From Caballeronia sp. SL2Y3 (GTDB lineage: Bacteria; Pseudomonadota; Gammaproteobacteria; Burkholderiales; Burkholderiaceae), in NCBI RefSeq assembly GCF_022879575.1, contig NZ_CP084261.1, forward strand, positions 1,162,495 to 1,226,494: a stretch of DNA of 64,000 bases, given 5' to 3'. Below the pieces are notes generated by a model, which saw nothing but the letters and a program-made list of their open reading frames with translations, ran no database searches and had not been told where the DNA came from. Within the stretch, counting starts at the first letter, position 1. Each line of letters begins with the position of its first letter. Positions 34,591 to 43,517 of this stretch are shown piece after piece. The translations under genes were made by a program, and so were the position numbers.

Positions 34591-35382
34591 ATGACTCAAT
34601 CCGCATCGAACAACCTGGCCGGCAAGACCGCGCTCGTGACCGGCTCGACGAGCGGTATCGGCCTCGGCATTGCCACGGCGCTCGCGCAAGCGGGGGCCAA
34701 CCTCGTGCTGAACGGCTTCGGCGACGTGAGCGGCGCGCTCGCGCAGATCGAGGCAACCGGCGCCAAGGCCGTGCATCACGCGGCCGACATGACCAAACCC
34801 GCCGAGATCGAAGCCATGATCGCGTTCGCGGCTGAACGCTTCGGCGCGCTGGACATTCTCGTGAACAACGCAGGCATCCAGCACGTCGCGACCATCGACG
34901 AATTTCCGGTCGAACGCTGGGACGCGATCATCGCGATCAACCTGAGTTCCGCGTTCCATACCATGCGCGTCGCGCTGCCCGGCATGCGCGAGCGCGGCTG
35001 GGGCCGTGTCATCAACATCGCGTCGGTGCATGGGCTCGTCGGCTCTGCGGGCAAGTCGGCGTATGTCGCGGCCAAGCACGGCATTCTCGGACTCACGAAA
35101 GTGGCGGCGCTCGAAAACGCGCGCACGGGCGTCACCGTCAACGCCATTTGCCCCGGCTTCGTGCTGACGCCGCTCGTGCAAAAGCAGATCGACGATCTCG
35201 CCGCCCGGGAATCGCTCTCGCCCGACGCCGCCCGCGCGAAACTGCTCGGCGAAAAACAGCCGTCCGCGCAGTTCGTGACGCCGCAGCAGATCGGCGACAT
35301 GGCCGTGTTTCTGTGCTCGGACGCCGCGAGCGAGATGCGCGGCTCGGCGTTGCAGATCGACGGGGGATGGAGCGCGCAGTAA
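34591..35382 (+). CDS. bdhA: 3-hydroxybutyrate dehydrogenase
   Basis: A short-chain dehydrogenase that oxidises (R)-3-hydroxybutyrate to acetoacetate with NAD+, part of polyhydroxybutyrate breakdown. The 263-residue protein has the cofactor loop TGSTSGIGLGIA, NNAGIQHV and the catalytic S-Y-K set (NIASVHGLVGSAGKSAYVAAKHG). The family-typical tail is SAQFVTPQQIGDMAVFLCSDAASEMRGSALQIDGGWSAQ. The ATG at 34591 follows AGGAAAAGGAAA. It is probably monocistronic. Its product could link to the hydroxy-acid permease gene upstream. Confidence 0.93.
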   Translation: MTQSASNNLAGKTALVTGSTSGIGLGIATALAQAGANLVLNGFGDVSGALAQIEATGAKAVHHAADMTKPAEIEAMIAFAAERFGALDILVNNAGIQHVATIDEFPVERWDAIIAINLSSAFHTMRVALPGMRERGWGRVINIASVHGLVGSAGKSAYVAAKHGILGLTKVAALENARTGVTVNAICPGFVLTPLVQKQIDDLAARESLSPDAARAKLLGEKQPSAQFVTPQQIGDMAVFLCSDAASEMRGSALQIDGGWSAQ

Positions 35383-35521
35383 GCATCCAGCGACAATGCG
35401 CCGCATCCGCGCGGCGCCGGTATCCCTCAAGTCGGTAGGGCTATTAGCCGTTATGTCCTTGTAATGCGAGGTGGCGTTCGACGTCGGAACGCGCCTCGCG
35501 AAGCAAACCAGAAAGGACATC

Positions 35522-37099
35522 ATGCGCGACAACCAGCCCGTCACCCAGCGAGAATTCGATTTCCCCGCAGCAGAAATGCTGGTCTCCGCCACGGATCTCT
35601 CCGGCAACATTCAGTACTGCAATCCGGCTTTCGTCGACGTGTCGGGATTCACGCGGGAAGAACTGATCGGCCAGCCGCACAACATCATCCGGCATCCGGA
35701 CATGCCGCGCGAAGCCTTCGCGGACTTGTGGTCGACCGTGCGTGCCGGCCGTTCGTGGACCGCGCTCGTCAAGAACCGCCGCAAGAACGGCGACCACTAC
35801 TGGGTGCGCGCCAACGTCACGCCCGTGATGGAGCACGGCAAGGCGATCGGCTATCTGAGCGTGCGCGTGAAGCCGGGCCGCGCCGAAGTCAAAGAAGCGG
35901 AAGCTCTGTACGCGACGATGCGCGCCGGCAATGCGCCATACCGGCTCGAACGCGGCGCGCTCATCAGGCGCGGCATCGCGGGCAAGCTGGCGGCGCTCGG
36001 GCGCGTGCCGGTGACGATGCGCGTCGCGGCGGGTTTCGCGGCTGCGCCCGTCGCTGCGCTTATCGCGGCGCTCGTCGCCTGGCGTGGCGCGCCGCCGCTG
36101 CCGTTCTGGATCGCGCTCGGCGCGGGCGCGGCGGCGAGCTTCGCGGGATGGCTCGCGCTTTCGCGTCAGCTGGACGTGCCGGTGCGCACCATGTCGGGAT
36201 TCGCCGCGCGCATGGCCGCAGGCGATCTCACGGTCGACATGCCCGCCGCGCGCCACGACGATCTTGGCGACGTGCAGCGCGCGCTCGGCCAGTTGAAGGC
36301 GAATCTCGCGGCCATCGTCCTCGACGTGCGTGGTCAGATCGGCGGCATGCTCGACGCCGCACGCGACATTGCCAGCGGCAACACGGATCTGTCGCGCCGC
36401 ACCGAGTTGCAGGCGGCGTCGCTCGAACAGACGGCCGCGACGATGGACCAGCTCACCACGACGGTTCAGGGCAACGCGGACGCCACGGTGCGCGCGCTAG
36501 AAGTCGTGAAGGAAGCGCAGTCGGCGGCGGAAGACGGCGGACGCATCGCGAGCCAGGTCGAGCGGACGATGGCGGGCATCACGGCCGCGTCGCGCCGGAT
36601 CGCGGATATCACCGACGTGATCGACGGCATCGCGTTTCAGACGAACATTCTCGCGCTCAACGCCGCCGTGGAAGCGGCGCGCGCGGGCGAAGCGGGCCGC
36701 TCGTTCGCCGTCGTCGCGACCGAAGTGCGCAACCTCGCGCAGCGGTGCGCGGCGTCGGCGAAGGAAATCGAGAGCGTCGTCGCCACGAGCGTCGCGCAGA
36801 TCGAGGAAGGCACGAGCCTCGTGTCGCGCACGACGAGCCAGATGCGCGCCATCGACGAAGCGGTGCATCGCGTCTCGACCATCATCATGGAAGTGGCGAA
36901 GGCGAGCGGCGAGCAGGCCGAAGGCATCGCGCAGGTGAACCAGGCGGTCGCGCATCTGGACGATTCGACGCAGCAAAACGCCGCGCTCGTCGAGCAGGCG
37001 GCGACGACGGCCAAGCGGCTCGCCGAGCGCGCGGTCGTCCTGGACGAAGCCGTGCGGCTCTTCACGGTCGCGCCGCCGCGCGAACCGGCGACGGCGTAG
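35522..37099 (+). CDS. PAS-containing methyl-accepting chemotaxis protein (Aer-like)
   Basis: A 525-residue chemoreceptor of the Aer-like type. An N-terminal PAS domain (about 15-120; [57 protein letters not shown]) is followed by two short membrane helices about 160-220 and a HAMP-like region. The signalling hairpin tip is [39 protein letters not shown]. Such receptors sense redox or oxygen state through a PAS-bound cofactor and control CheA. AAAGGAC precedes the ATG at 35522. Che genes are not nearby. Confidence 0.92.
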   Translation: MRDNQPVTQREFDFPAAEMLVSATDLSGNIQYCNPAFVDVSGFTREELIGQPHNIIRHPDMPREAFADLWSTVRAGRSWTALVKNRRKNGDHYWVRANVTPVMEHGKAIGYLSVRVKPGRAEVKEAEALYATMRAGNAPYRLERGALIRRGIAGKLAALGRVPVTMRVAAGFAAAPVAALIAALVAWRGAPPLPFWIALGAGAAASFAGWLALSRQLDVPVRTMSGFAARMAAGDLTVDMPAARHDDLGDVQRALGQLKANLAAIVLDVRGQIGGMLDAARDIASGNTDLSRRTELQAASLEQTAATMDQLTTTVQGNADATVRALEVVKEAQSAAEDGGRIASQVERTMAGITAASRRIADITDVIDGIAFQTNILALNAAVEAARAGEAGRSFAVVATEVRNLAQRCAASAKEIESVVATSVAQIEEGTSLVSRTTSQMRAIDEAVHRVSTIIMEVAKASGEQAEGIAQVNQAVAHLDDSTQQNAALVEQAATTAKRLAERAVVLDEAVRLFTVAPPREPATA

Positions 37100-37156
37100 T
37101 CTGCAAGCGCGCGGCGCTTGGTACTATCGGGACATTGCCAACGAGGAGTGTCTCCG

Positions 37157-37390
37157 ATGACCGCTGAGAACAATCGCGCGGAAGAAGCGCGCGCGATGGA
37201 ACGTATCGTCAATGCCACGCGGCAGGTGCAGTCCGCATTCGTCGCGCTGCAGAAGCAGTTTCCGCCCGAAGGCGACGGCCGGCCCTCGCAGATGGCGCTC
37301 CAGACGTTCGACGCCGCGCTGCAGGAGCTCGAAGACGCGCAGGCGTCCTTCGACACCATGCTCAACGATCTCTTCGACGGCAACCGCTAG
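37157..37390 (+). CDS. small helical hypothetical protein
   Basis: A 77-residue, probably all-helical soluble protein (ARAMERIVNATRQVQSAFVAL, MALQTFDAALQELEDAQASFD) that I cannot assign. GAGGAG precedes the ATG at 37157. It follows the chemoreceptor gene by 57 bp on the same strand and may be in its operon. Its 3' end overlaps the convergent AI-2E-family gene by 4 bp. Confidence 0.75.
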   Translation: MTAENNRAEEARAMERIVNATRQVQSAFVALQKQFPPEGDGRPSQMALQTFDAALQELEDAQASFDTMLNDLFDGNR

Positions 37391-39411
37391 GCGTCGCCCA
37401 GTACCTTGCGCAAGGCCGGCACGTCGTCTTGCGCGGCGGGGCTGCGGTCATCCACCGTGGGCGCGTTCGTCTGCGAATCGAGGCCGGCCCACGACACGCC
37501 ATCGGTGGACTGGCGGCGCGCGGCCGCCACGCAGGCATCGACCAGTTCCTTGAACGACACCGCCGCCGAACTCGTCCGCACGAGCACTTCGCCTTGCAGC
37601 GGACTTTCCGCGACCACCAGCCCGACGATCAATTCCGCCGCGGGCGCGCGCTGATGCAGCCGGCGCAGCAGATTACGCAGATACGGCGGCGATTCAGCGG
37701 CATCGAACGAGACGACGCAGATGATCGTCACGCCCGACAAGTCCACTTCGCCGAAGCGCCCGCGCGAGAACCGCTCGTAGCCGGTGAAATCCGCGCCCAG
37801 CCCGTGCTTGCGGAAAAGCTGCACGGCGATGGTCGCGGCGAGATCGTCGAGTGGACTTCTCCCCGCGATGCACAGCACCGACGCCGTGTGCCCTTCCGCG
37901 CCCGCGTCGAAGTATTCGGGCGGCGATTCGGATGCGACCGGAGCCGTGTCGTCGGCCGCCAGGTTCACGAGCGGCTCGTCCTTGCGCTGGACTGCGGGCG
38001 TCACGTCCTCGGCGTCTTCCAGACCTTCGATGATATCGAGCGCCGATTCGTTGATGCGCTTCAACTGGTCCGCCGTCACCACGCCGCGCAGCACGTCGTT
38101 ATGCGCGAGCCGCAGGCCTTCGAGCGCGACTTCGTCGTAATACGCGACGAGCGACCGTTCCTTCAGCAGCGACTCCGCCTGCACGAGCGCTTCGTCTGGA
38201 TCGTTGGCGAGCAGGCGCTGATAGAAGTTTTCCGCCGGTGTCAGCGCGGGCCGGTCGCCGAAAAGCACATCGAGAAATTCGAGGCGGTCCACGTGTCGCC
38301 CGAGAATGACGAGGCAAAGCGTAAGCGGCGTCGAAAGCACGAGGCCGATCGGCCCCCAGATCCAGCTCCAGAAAATCGCCGCGACGATCACCGCGAACGG
38401 GGAAAGGCCCGTGCTGTGCCCGTACAGAAGCGGCTCGACGATCTGCCCGGCCACGATGTCGGTGGCGCCGTACAGCACGATGGTCCAGATGAGCATGGTC
38501 CAGCCCGGCCCGACCGCCGCCGCGAAAATCACCGCGAGCAACGCGGCAATCCATGTCCCGACATACGGCACGAAGCGCAGGAGCGCCGTCATCACGCCGA
38601 AGAGCAACGCCCCCGGCACGCCGATCACCGCAAGCCCGATGCAGATGATGGTTCCCACGCCGACGTTGATGCCCAGTTGCGCGAGGAAATAGCGCGAAAG
38701 GCGGCGCGCGGCCTCGTCCATCGCGGTGGTCGCGCGGTGCAGGTCGCGCGAACCGAAGAGGCGTATCAGCCGGTCGCGCAGGTCTTCCCGCTGCAACAGG
38801 ATGAACACCGCGACGACGAGCACGATGCCAGTGGTTTCCAGTGGACTGATGACGGGCGAGAGAAACCGCTGCGCGAGTTCCAGCGGCGACGGCGCCGGCT
38901 CGTGGACTTCGACGGGCATCGGCTGATCGATGGGCGAAGCCGCCGGGTTGTCCTCGTTCGCGTGCGGCTCCTGCTCGCGCGCCGGCGACAGACGCTTCAG
39001 CGCACGCGACGCGCGCCCGAGAAACGCGTCCGCGCGGCCGACCGTCATGCGCTGGATGCTGTCGACCTTGCGCTCGACCGCCACCTGATACTTCGGCAGA
39101 TCGCCCGCGAGTTGCGCGACCTGCGCGCCGATCAGCGCGCCGACGGCTGTAAGCACGGACAACGCGACCACGACCGCCACGATTACCGACGGCACCTGAC
39201 CGAAACGCAGCCGCCGCAGAAAATCGACGAACGGCGCGAGCAGAAAACTGAGCAGGATCGCGAGGATGATCGGGATCATCACTGCACGCCCGAAATACAA
39301 GGCGCATATCACGACGACGACCGCCACGAGCGACGCCAGCGCGCGCAGGCCCGGCGCGTCGGGCGGCAGGATCTTCGCAGGAGGCCGGCGCGGGCCGGGA
39401 AGTGGAGGCAT
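37387..39411 (-). CDS. AI-2E/PerM family membrane protein with C-terminal cytosolic extension
   Basis: A 674-residue protein. The N-terminal part (about 20-370) is the AI-2E exporter/PerM fold with about eight helices (SLVAVVVVICALYFGRAVMIPIILAILLSF; FVPYVGTWIAALLAVIFAAAVGPG; PLLYGHSTGLSPFAVIVAAIFWSWIWGPIGLVLSTPLT). Unusually it continues with a helical region (about 385-480) and a further domain (about 510-645) with EGHTASVLCIAGRSPLDDLAATIAVQLFRKHG. That domain resembles a B12-binding or methyltransferase-type Rossmann fold, though no cofactor motif is certain. Family members transport small signals or ions. The substrate is unknown. Confidence 0.85.
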   Translation of the reverse strand: MPPLPGPRRPPAKILPPDAPGLRALASLVAVVVVICALYFGRAVMIPIILAILLSFLLAPFVDFLRRLRFGQVPSVIVAVVVALSVLTAVGALIGAQVAQLAGDLPKYQVAVERKVDSIQRMTVGRADAFLGRASRALKRLSPAREQEPHANEDNPAASPIDQPMPVEVHEPAPSPLELAQRFLSPVISPLETTGIVLVVAVFILLQREDLRDRLIRLFGSRDLHRATTAMDEAARRLSRYFLAQLGINVGVGTIICIGLAVIGVPGALLFGVMTALLRFVPYVGTWIAALLAVIFAAAVGPGWTMLIWTIVLYGATDIVAGQIVEPLLYGHSTGLSPFAVIVAAIFWSWIWGPIGLVLSTPLTLCLVILGRHVDRLEFLDVLFGDRPALTPAENFYQRLLANDPDEALVQAESLLKERSLVAYYDEVALEGLRLAHNDVLRGVVTADQLKRINESALDIIEGLEDAEDVTPAVQRKDEPLVNLAADDTAPVASESPPEYFDAGAEGHTASVLCIAGRSPLDDLAATIAVQLFRKHGLGADFTGYERFSRGRFGEVDLSGVTIICVVSFDAAESPPYLRNLLRRLHQRAPAAELIVGLVVAESPLQGEVLVRTSSAAVSFKELVDACVAAARRQSTDGVSWAGLDSQTNAPTVDDRSPAAQDDVPALRKVLGDA

Positions 39412-39459
39412 GGAGTCGGCTCGTAGGAAATCCTTTCCGAGAGAAGCAAGGCGCGTGCC

Positions 39460-39477
39460 GGTGAGCTTTTTCGGGAG
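39460..39477 (+). repeat. dispersed origin-type 18-bp repeat, copy D
   Basis: GGTGAGCTTTTTCGGGAG in the intergenic gap between the AI-2E-family gene and the GST gene. It is identical, apart from the first base, to the array copy at 63351. Confidence 0.75.
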
Positions 39478-39490
39478 CGCGTTTTCGAGA

Positions 39491-39508
39491 GGTGAGCCGA
39501 TACGGGAG
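39491..39508 (+). repeat. dispersed origin-type 18-bp repeat, copy E
   Basis: GGTGAGCCGATACGGGAG, starting 31 bp after the start of copy D and in the same direction. It resembles the array copy at 62862 (GGTGAGCGAATACGGGAG). Confidence 0.7.
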
Positions 39509-39637
39509 ACGCGCGTGGATTGATCTGGAAACGAGAACAGTTATTTGATTTCCGCCCGTATTCTGCTTCACGGCGCACGAACTCATACTGCCTCTCAAGC
39601 GACCGGGATTCCCCCGGTCCACATGAGAGGAGTTGCC

Positions 39638-40258
39638 ATGAAGCTCTACCATCACCCGCTTTCCGGCCATTCGCACCGCGCTCGCCTCTTTCTGCATCTG
39701 CTGAACGTCGAGCACGACGAAGAGGAAGTCGATCTCGGCGCCCGCGCGCACAAATCGCCCGAATTCCTGCGCCTGAACCGCTTCGGCCAGGTGCCCGTGC
39801 TCGTCGACGGCGAGCTCGTCATTCAGGACTCGAACGCGATCCTCGTCTACATCGCCAAGAAGGCGGGCGCGACGCAATGGCTCCCCGAAACGCCCGCCGA
39901 AGCCGCCGCCGTGCAGCGCTGGCTTTCGGTCGCGGCGGGGCAGATCGCGTTCGGTCCGGCGGCCGCGCGTCTCGTCACGGTGTTCGGCAGCAAGTTCGAC
40001 GTGGATGAAGTCATCGCCCGCGCGCATGCGGTGCTCAAGGTGATCGACGACGAATTGCAAAGCCGCGACTGGATCGCGGATATCGGCAGCGCGCATCCGA
40101 CCATCGCGGATATCGCGCTTTACAGCTACATCGCGGGCGCGCCGGAAGGCAATGTCGATCTGTCCGGCTATCGCAACGTGCTGGCGTGGCTCGCGCGCAT
40201 CGAAGCGTTGCCGGGCTTCGTGCCCTTTCAGAAGACGGCTGCTGGCCTGCGCGCCTGA
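39638..40258 (+). CDS. glutathione S-transferase family protein
   Basis: A 206-residue soluble GST. The thioredoxin-like N-terminal domain ([44 protein letters not shown]) has the cis-Pro VPVL and the glutathione-binding DSNAI motif. An all-helical C-terminal domain follows ([17 protein letters not shown]). It conjugates or reduces substrates with glutathione; specificity is unknown. The ATG at 39638 follows GAGAGGAG. It is 22 bp upstream of the flavo-iron-sulfur gene and probably in one operon with it. Confidence 0.92.
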   Translation: MKLYHHPLSGHSHRARLFLHLLNVEHDEEEVDLGARAHKSPEFLRLNRFGQVPVLVDGELVIQDSNAILVYIAKKAGATQWLPETPAEAAAVQRWLSVAAGQIAFGPAAARLVTVFGSKFDVDEVIARAHAVLKVIDDELQSRDWIADIGSAHPTIADIALYSYIAGAPEGNVDLSGYRNVLAWLARIEALPGFVPFQKTAAGLRA

Positions 40259-40280
40259 CCCCTTGCCGGAGACGACGATC

Positions 40281-42359
40281 ATGCCTGCCACCGCTTCGAT
40301 TACCACGCCTTCGCCTTGGCATCGCGGCGAAGTCGAGATGCAAACCGCCGCTGGCGTCGCGGCGCGCATGCACGACGTCGGACAGCGCGTCGTGCGCCCG
40401 TTCATGCCGGACCAGCATCGGCAATTCTTCGCGCAGTTGCCGTTCATCGTCGCCGGTACGGTCGATGCCGACGGCGACGCGTGGGCCACGTTTCTGACCG
40501 GCCGCCCCGGCTTTATGAGCACGCCGGATGCTTCCACGCTTTCGGTCGAGCACATTCGCGATCCGCTCGATCCCGCCGACGCGGGTCTTGCGGACGGCGC
40601 GTCGGTCGGCTTGCTCGGCATCGAGATGCATACGCGGCGGCGCAATCGCGTGAACGGCGTGATCCATCGCGATAACGCTGCTCACGGGCAAGCATTCGAG
40701 GTGGCCGTCGAGCAGAGCTTCGGCAATTGCCCGCAGTACATTCAGTTGCGCGATTTCGCATTCGTGCGCGACGCGTCGGCGCCCTCGCCGTCCAGTCCCG
40801 TTTCGCTCGATGCGCAGTCGCCGCGCATGCGGGCGATGATCGAGCGCGCCGATACGTTCTTCGTCGCGTCGTACTTCGATGGCGAGGACGGGCATCGTCA
40901 GGTGGACGTGTCGCATCGCGGCGGCAAGGCGGGCTTCGTGCGCGTGTCCGACGACGGCGCGCTCACCATTCCCGACTTCGCGGGTAATCTGTTCTTCAAC
41001 ACGCTCGGCAATATCGCGGTGAACGGCCGGGCGGGACTCGTGTTCGCCGACTTCGAAACCGGCGACGTCCTGCAACTCACAGGCGATGCGCAAGTGCTGC
41101 TCGACTCGCCCGAAACCGCCGCTTTTAAGGACGCCGAGCGGCTGTGGCGCTTCGTGCCGCGCCGCGTTCTGCTGCGCGAAGACGCGCTGCCGCTGCGCTG
41201 GACGTTTCGCCGCGAAGGCTGGTCGCCCAACTCGCTGATGACGGGCGACTGGAACGAAGCCGCGCAGCGCATGAAGGCTGCGGCGCTCGCGAATGCGTGG
41301 CGGCCGTATCGCGTGAGCCGGATCGTCGATGAAAGCGACGTGATCCGCTCGTTCTGGCTCGAACCGGCGGATGGGGCGGGCATCGTGCCGCACGCGGCGG
41401 GCCAGCATTTGCCGGTGCGCGTCACGTTGCCGGGCGAAAGCAAGTCGCTCGTGCGCACGTACACGCTGTCGGTCGGACCGGCTGACGGCGTGTATCGCAT
41501 CAGCGTGAAGCGCGAAGGCCGGGCGTCGGCATATCTGCACGACGCGCTGAAAGTGGGCGACATCATCGAAGCGCGGCAGCCGGCGGGCAGCTTCACGATC
41601 GATCCGTTCGAAGCGCGCCCCGCCGTGCTGCTGGCAGCAGGCGTCGGCATCACGCCGATGCTCGCGATGTTGCGCCATGTCGTCTACGAAGGACTGCGCA
41701 AGCGGCGCGTGCGTCCGGTCTGGCTGATCGCGTCGGCGCGCACGCTCGCGAACCGCGCGTTCGCCGCCGAAATCGACGCGCTCGCTCAGAGCGCGGGCGG
41801 TGCGGTCAACGTGATACGCGTGCTGAGCGACCCGCAAGGCGCGCAACTCAAGCGCGATTACGACGTGTCGGGCCGCATCGACATCGACCTGCTGACGAGC
41901 GTCCTGCCGTTCAACGACTACGACTTCTATCTGTGCGGACCGGGCGCGTTCATGCAATCGCTCTACGACGGCCTGCGCGCACTGAACGTTGCCGATACGC
42001 GCATTCATGCGGAGGCGTTCGGTCCCGCATCGCTCGTGCGCACGCCGGATCGCGGTGTCGAGATGAAGCCCATGCGCCCGCCCGCCACCGAAGCCGTGCC
42101 CGTGCGCTTCGTGAAGTCGGGCCGCGATGCGCAATGGCAGCCCGCGAGCGGCACGCTGCTGGAACTGGCCGAAGCGTGCGGCGTGGAAACGGAATCGAAC
42201 TGTCGCGGCGGAACGTGCGGGACATGCAGAACGCGCATCGTGAGCGGCGCGGTGTCGTATGCGAGCGAGCCGGCGTTTCATGTCGATGACGATGAAGCGC
42301 TGATCTGCTGCGCGCGCCCGGCGGCGGACGCCGACGCCCCGCTGCAACTCGATCTATAA
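40281..42359 (+). CDS. three-domain flavo-iron-sulfur protein (PNPOx-like / FNR / ferredoxin)
   Basis: A 692-residue fusion. The first part (about 1-330) is a pyridoxamine 5'-phosphate oxidase-like split-barrel (HRQFFAQLPFIVAGTVDADGDAWATFLTGRPGF, NLFFNTLGNIAVNGRAGLVFADF). The middle (about 345-590) is a ferredoxin-reductase module with FAD contact VRTYTLSVG and NAD(P) motif LLAAGVGITPMLAML. The C-terminal plant-type 2Fe-2S domain (about 605-692) has C641-x4-C646-x2-C649 and a fourth Cys at 676 or 677. The electron path is presumably NAD(P)H to FAD to 2Fe-2S to the flavin-type barrel or an outside acceptor; the substrate is unknown. It follows the GST gene by 22 bp. Confidence 0.88.
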   Translation: MPATASITTPSPWHRGEVEMQTAAGVAARMHDVGQRVVRPFMPDQHRQFFAQLPFIVAGTVDADGDAWATFLTGRPGFMSTPDASTLSVEHIRDPLDPADAGLADGASVGLLGIEMHTRRRNRVNGVIHRDNAAHGQAFEVAVEQSFGNCPQYIQLRDFAFVRDASAPSPSSPVSLDAQSPRMRAMIERADTFFVASYFDGEDGHRQVDVSHRGGKAGFVRVSDDGALTIPDFAGNLFFNTLGNIAVNGRAGLVFADFETGDVLQLTGDAQVLLDSPETAAFKDAERLWRFVPRRVLLREDALPLRWTFRREGWSPNSLMTGDWNEAAQRMKAAALANAWRPYRVSRIVDESDVIRSFWLEPADGAGIVPHAAGQHLPVRVTLPGESKSLVRTYTLSVGPADGVYRISVKREGRASAYLHDALKVGDIIEARQPAGSFTIDPFEARPAVLLAAGVGITPMLAMLRHVVYEGLRKRRVRPVWLIASARTLANRAFAAEIDALAQSAGGAVNVIRVLSDPQGAQLKRDYDVSGRIDIDLLTSVLPFNDYDFYLCGPGAFMQSLYDGLRALNVADTRIHAEAFGPASLVRTPDRGVEMKPMRPPATEAVPVRFVKSGRDAQWQPASGTLLELAEACGVETESNCRGGTCGTCRTRIVSGAVSYASEPAFHVDDDEALICCARPAADADAPLQLDL

Positions 42360-42436
42360 AGCGATGCGCGATTGCGGGACGCCCCGGCATAGCCGAGAAT
42401 GCACGGCAACTTTCTCGCCCGCTTCCCGCATCCGAC

Positions 42437-43336
42437 ATGGACCGTTTTCAGGCAATGTCGACCTTCGTCACGGTGGTCGAAACAGGCGGCTTCGCGTCGG
42501 CCGCGCGCAAGCTCGATGTCTCGCCTTCGGTCGTGAGCCGCGTCGTGACCGAACTCGAAGAGCGCCTCGGCGTGCGCCTGCTCACGCGCACCACGCGCGT
42601 CGTGCGCCTGACCGACGCCGGCAACGGCTTCTTCGAAGACTGCCGGCGCATTCTCGGCGAAGTGGACACCGCCGAACTCGCCGCGCGGGGCACGCACGCA
42701 TCGCCGCGCGGCGTGCTCTCGCTGACCGCGCCCGTGTTGTTCGGCCGGCTGCATGTGACGCCCATCGTGCTCGACTACCTTTCGCGTTATCCCGAAGCCG
42801 ATGCCAACTGCTGGTTCGTCGACCGCGTGGTGAATCTCGTCGACGAGGGCATCGACGTGGCCGTGCGCATCGCGCAACTGCCCGATTCGTCGCTACAGGC
42901 GATTCCCGTCGGACGCGTGCGGCGCGTGCTCTGCGCCTCGCCCGCCTATCTCGCGAAGCACGGCACGCCGTCGCGCCCGGAAGACCTCGACGCGCACACG
43001 ATCATCGCGTCGACCGGCTCCTCGTCGCCGCCCGAATGGCGTCTTCACGACGGCGATCGCACCGTGATCGTCCGCACGCGAGCGCGCTTCATCACGACGA
43101 CGAACGATTCGGCGATCGATGCGGCGCTCGCGGACTTTGGCATCGCGCGGCTCCTGTCGTATCAGGTCGCGCAGCAGTTGAGCGAAGGCCGGCTCGTGAT
43201 CGTGCTAGCCGAATTCGAGCCGCCGCCGCTTCCCATTCATCTCGTGCATCGCGAAGGACGCCACGTCACGCAAAAGGTCCGCGCGTTTCTGGATCTGGCC
43301 GTGGCGACGTTGCGCGCGGATGCATCGTTGCGCTAA
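42437..43336 (+). CDS. LysR family transcriptional regulator
   Basis: A 299-residue LysR-type regulator. The N-terminal winged helix (MDRFQAMSTFVTVVETGGFASAARKLDVSPSVVSRVVTELEERLGVRLLTRTTR) is followed by a periplasmic-binding-like effector domain (about 90-295). It starts 77 bp after the flavo-iron-sulfur gene on the same strand and may belong to the same unit or regulate it. The ligand and targets are unknown. Confidence 0.9.
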   Translation: MDRFQAMSTFVTVVETGGFASAARKLDVSPSVVSRVVTELEERLGVRLLTRTTRVVRLTDAGNGFFEDCRRILGEVDTAELAARGTHASPRGVLSLTAPVLFGRLHVTPIVLDYLSRYPEADANCWFVDRVVNLVDEGIDVAVRIAQLPDSSLQAIPVGRVRRVLCASPAYLAKHGTPSRPEDLDAHTIIASTGSSSPPEWRLHDGDRTVIVRTRARFITTTNDSAIDAALADFGIARLLSYQVAQQLSEGRLVIVLAEFEPPPLPIHLVHREGRHVTQKVRAFLDLAVATLRADASLR

Positions 43337-43517
43337 TCGGGCTAAACGAAGCGCGTGGCCGCTTCGTGAATGTTTGAGGAATCGAACGCCCGTTAGCGCG
43401 CGAGCCGTGCAAAATGGCGGCAAACCATGCAACATAGCTCTCTTCGGCGTATTTGCGCTTCCAGCCGCGTTCCGGCTCGACGAACCGGCTCTTCCGAACC
43501 TCAACGGCTCACGCACC

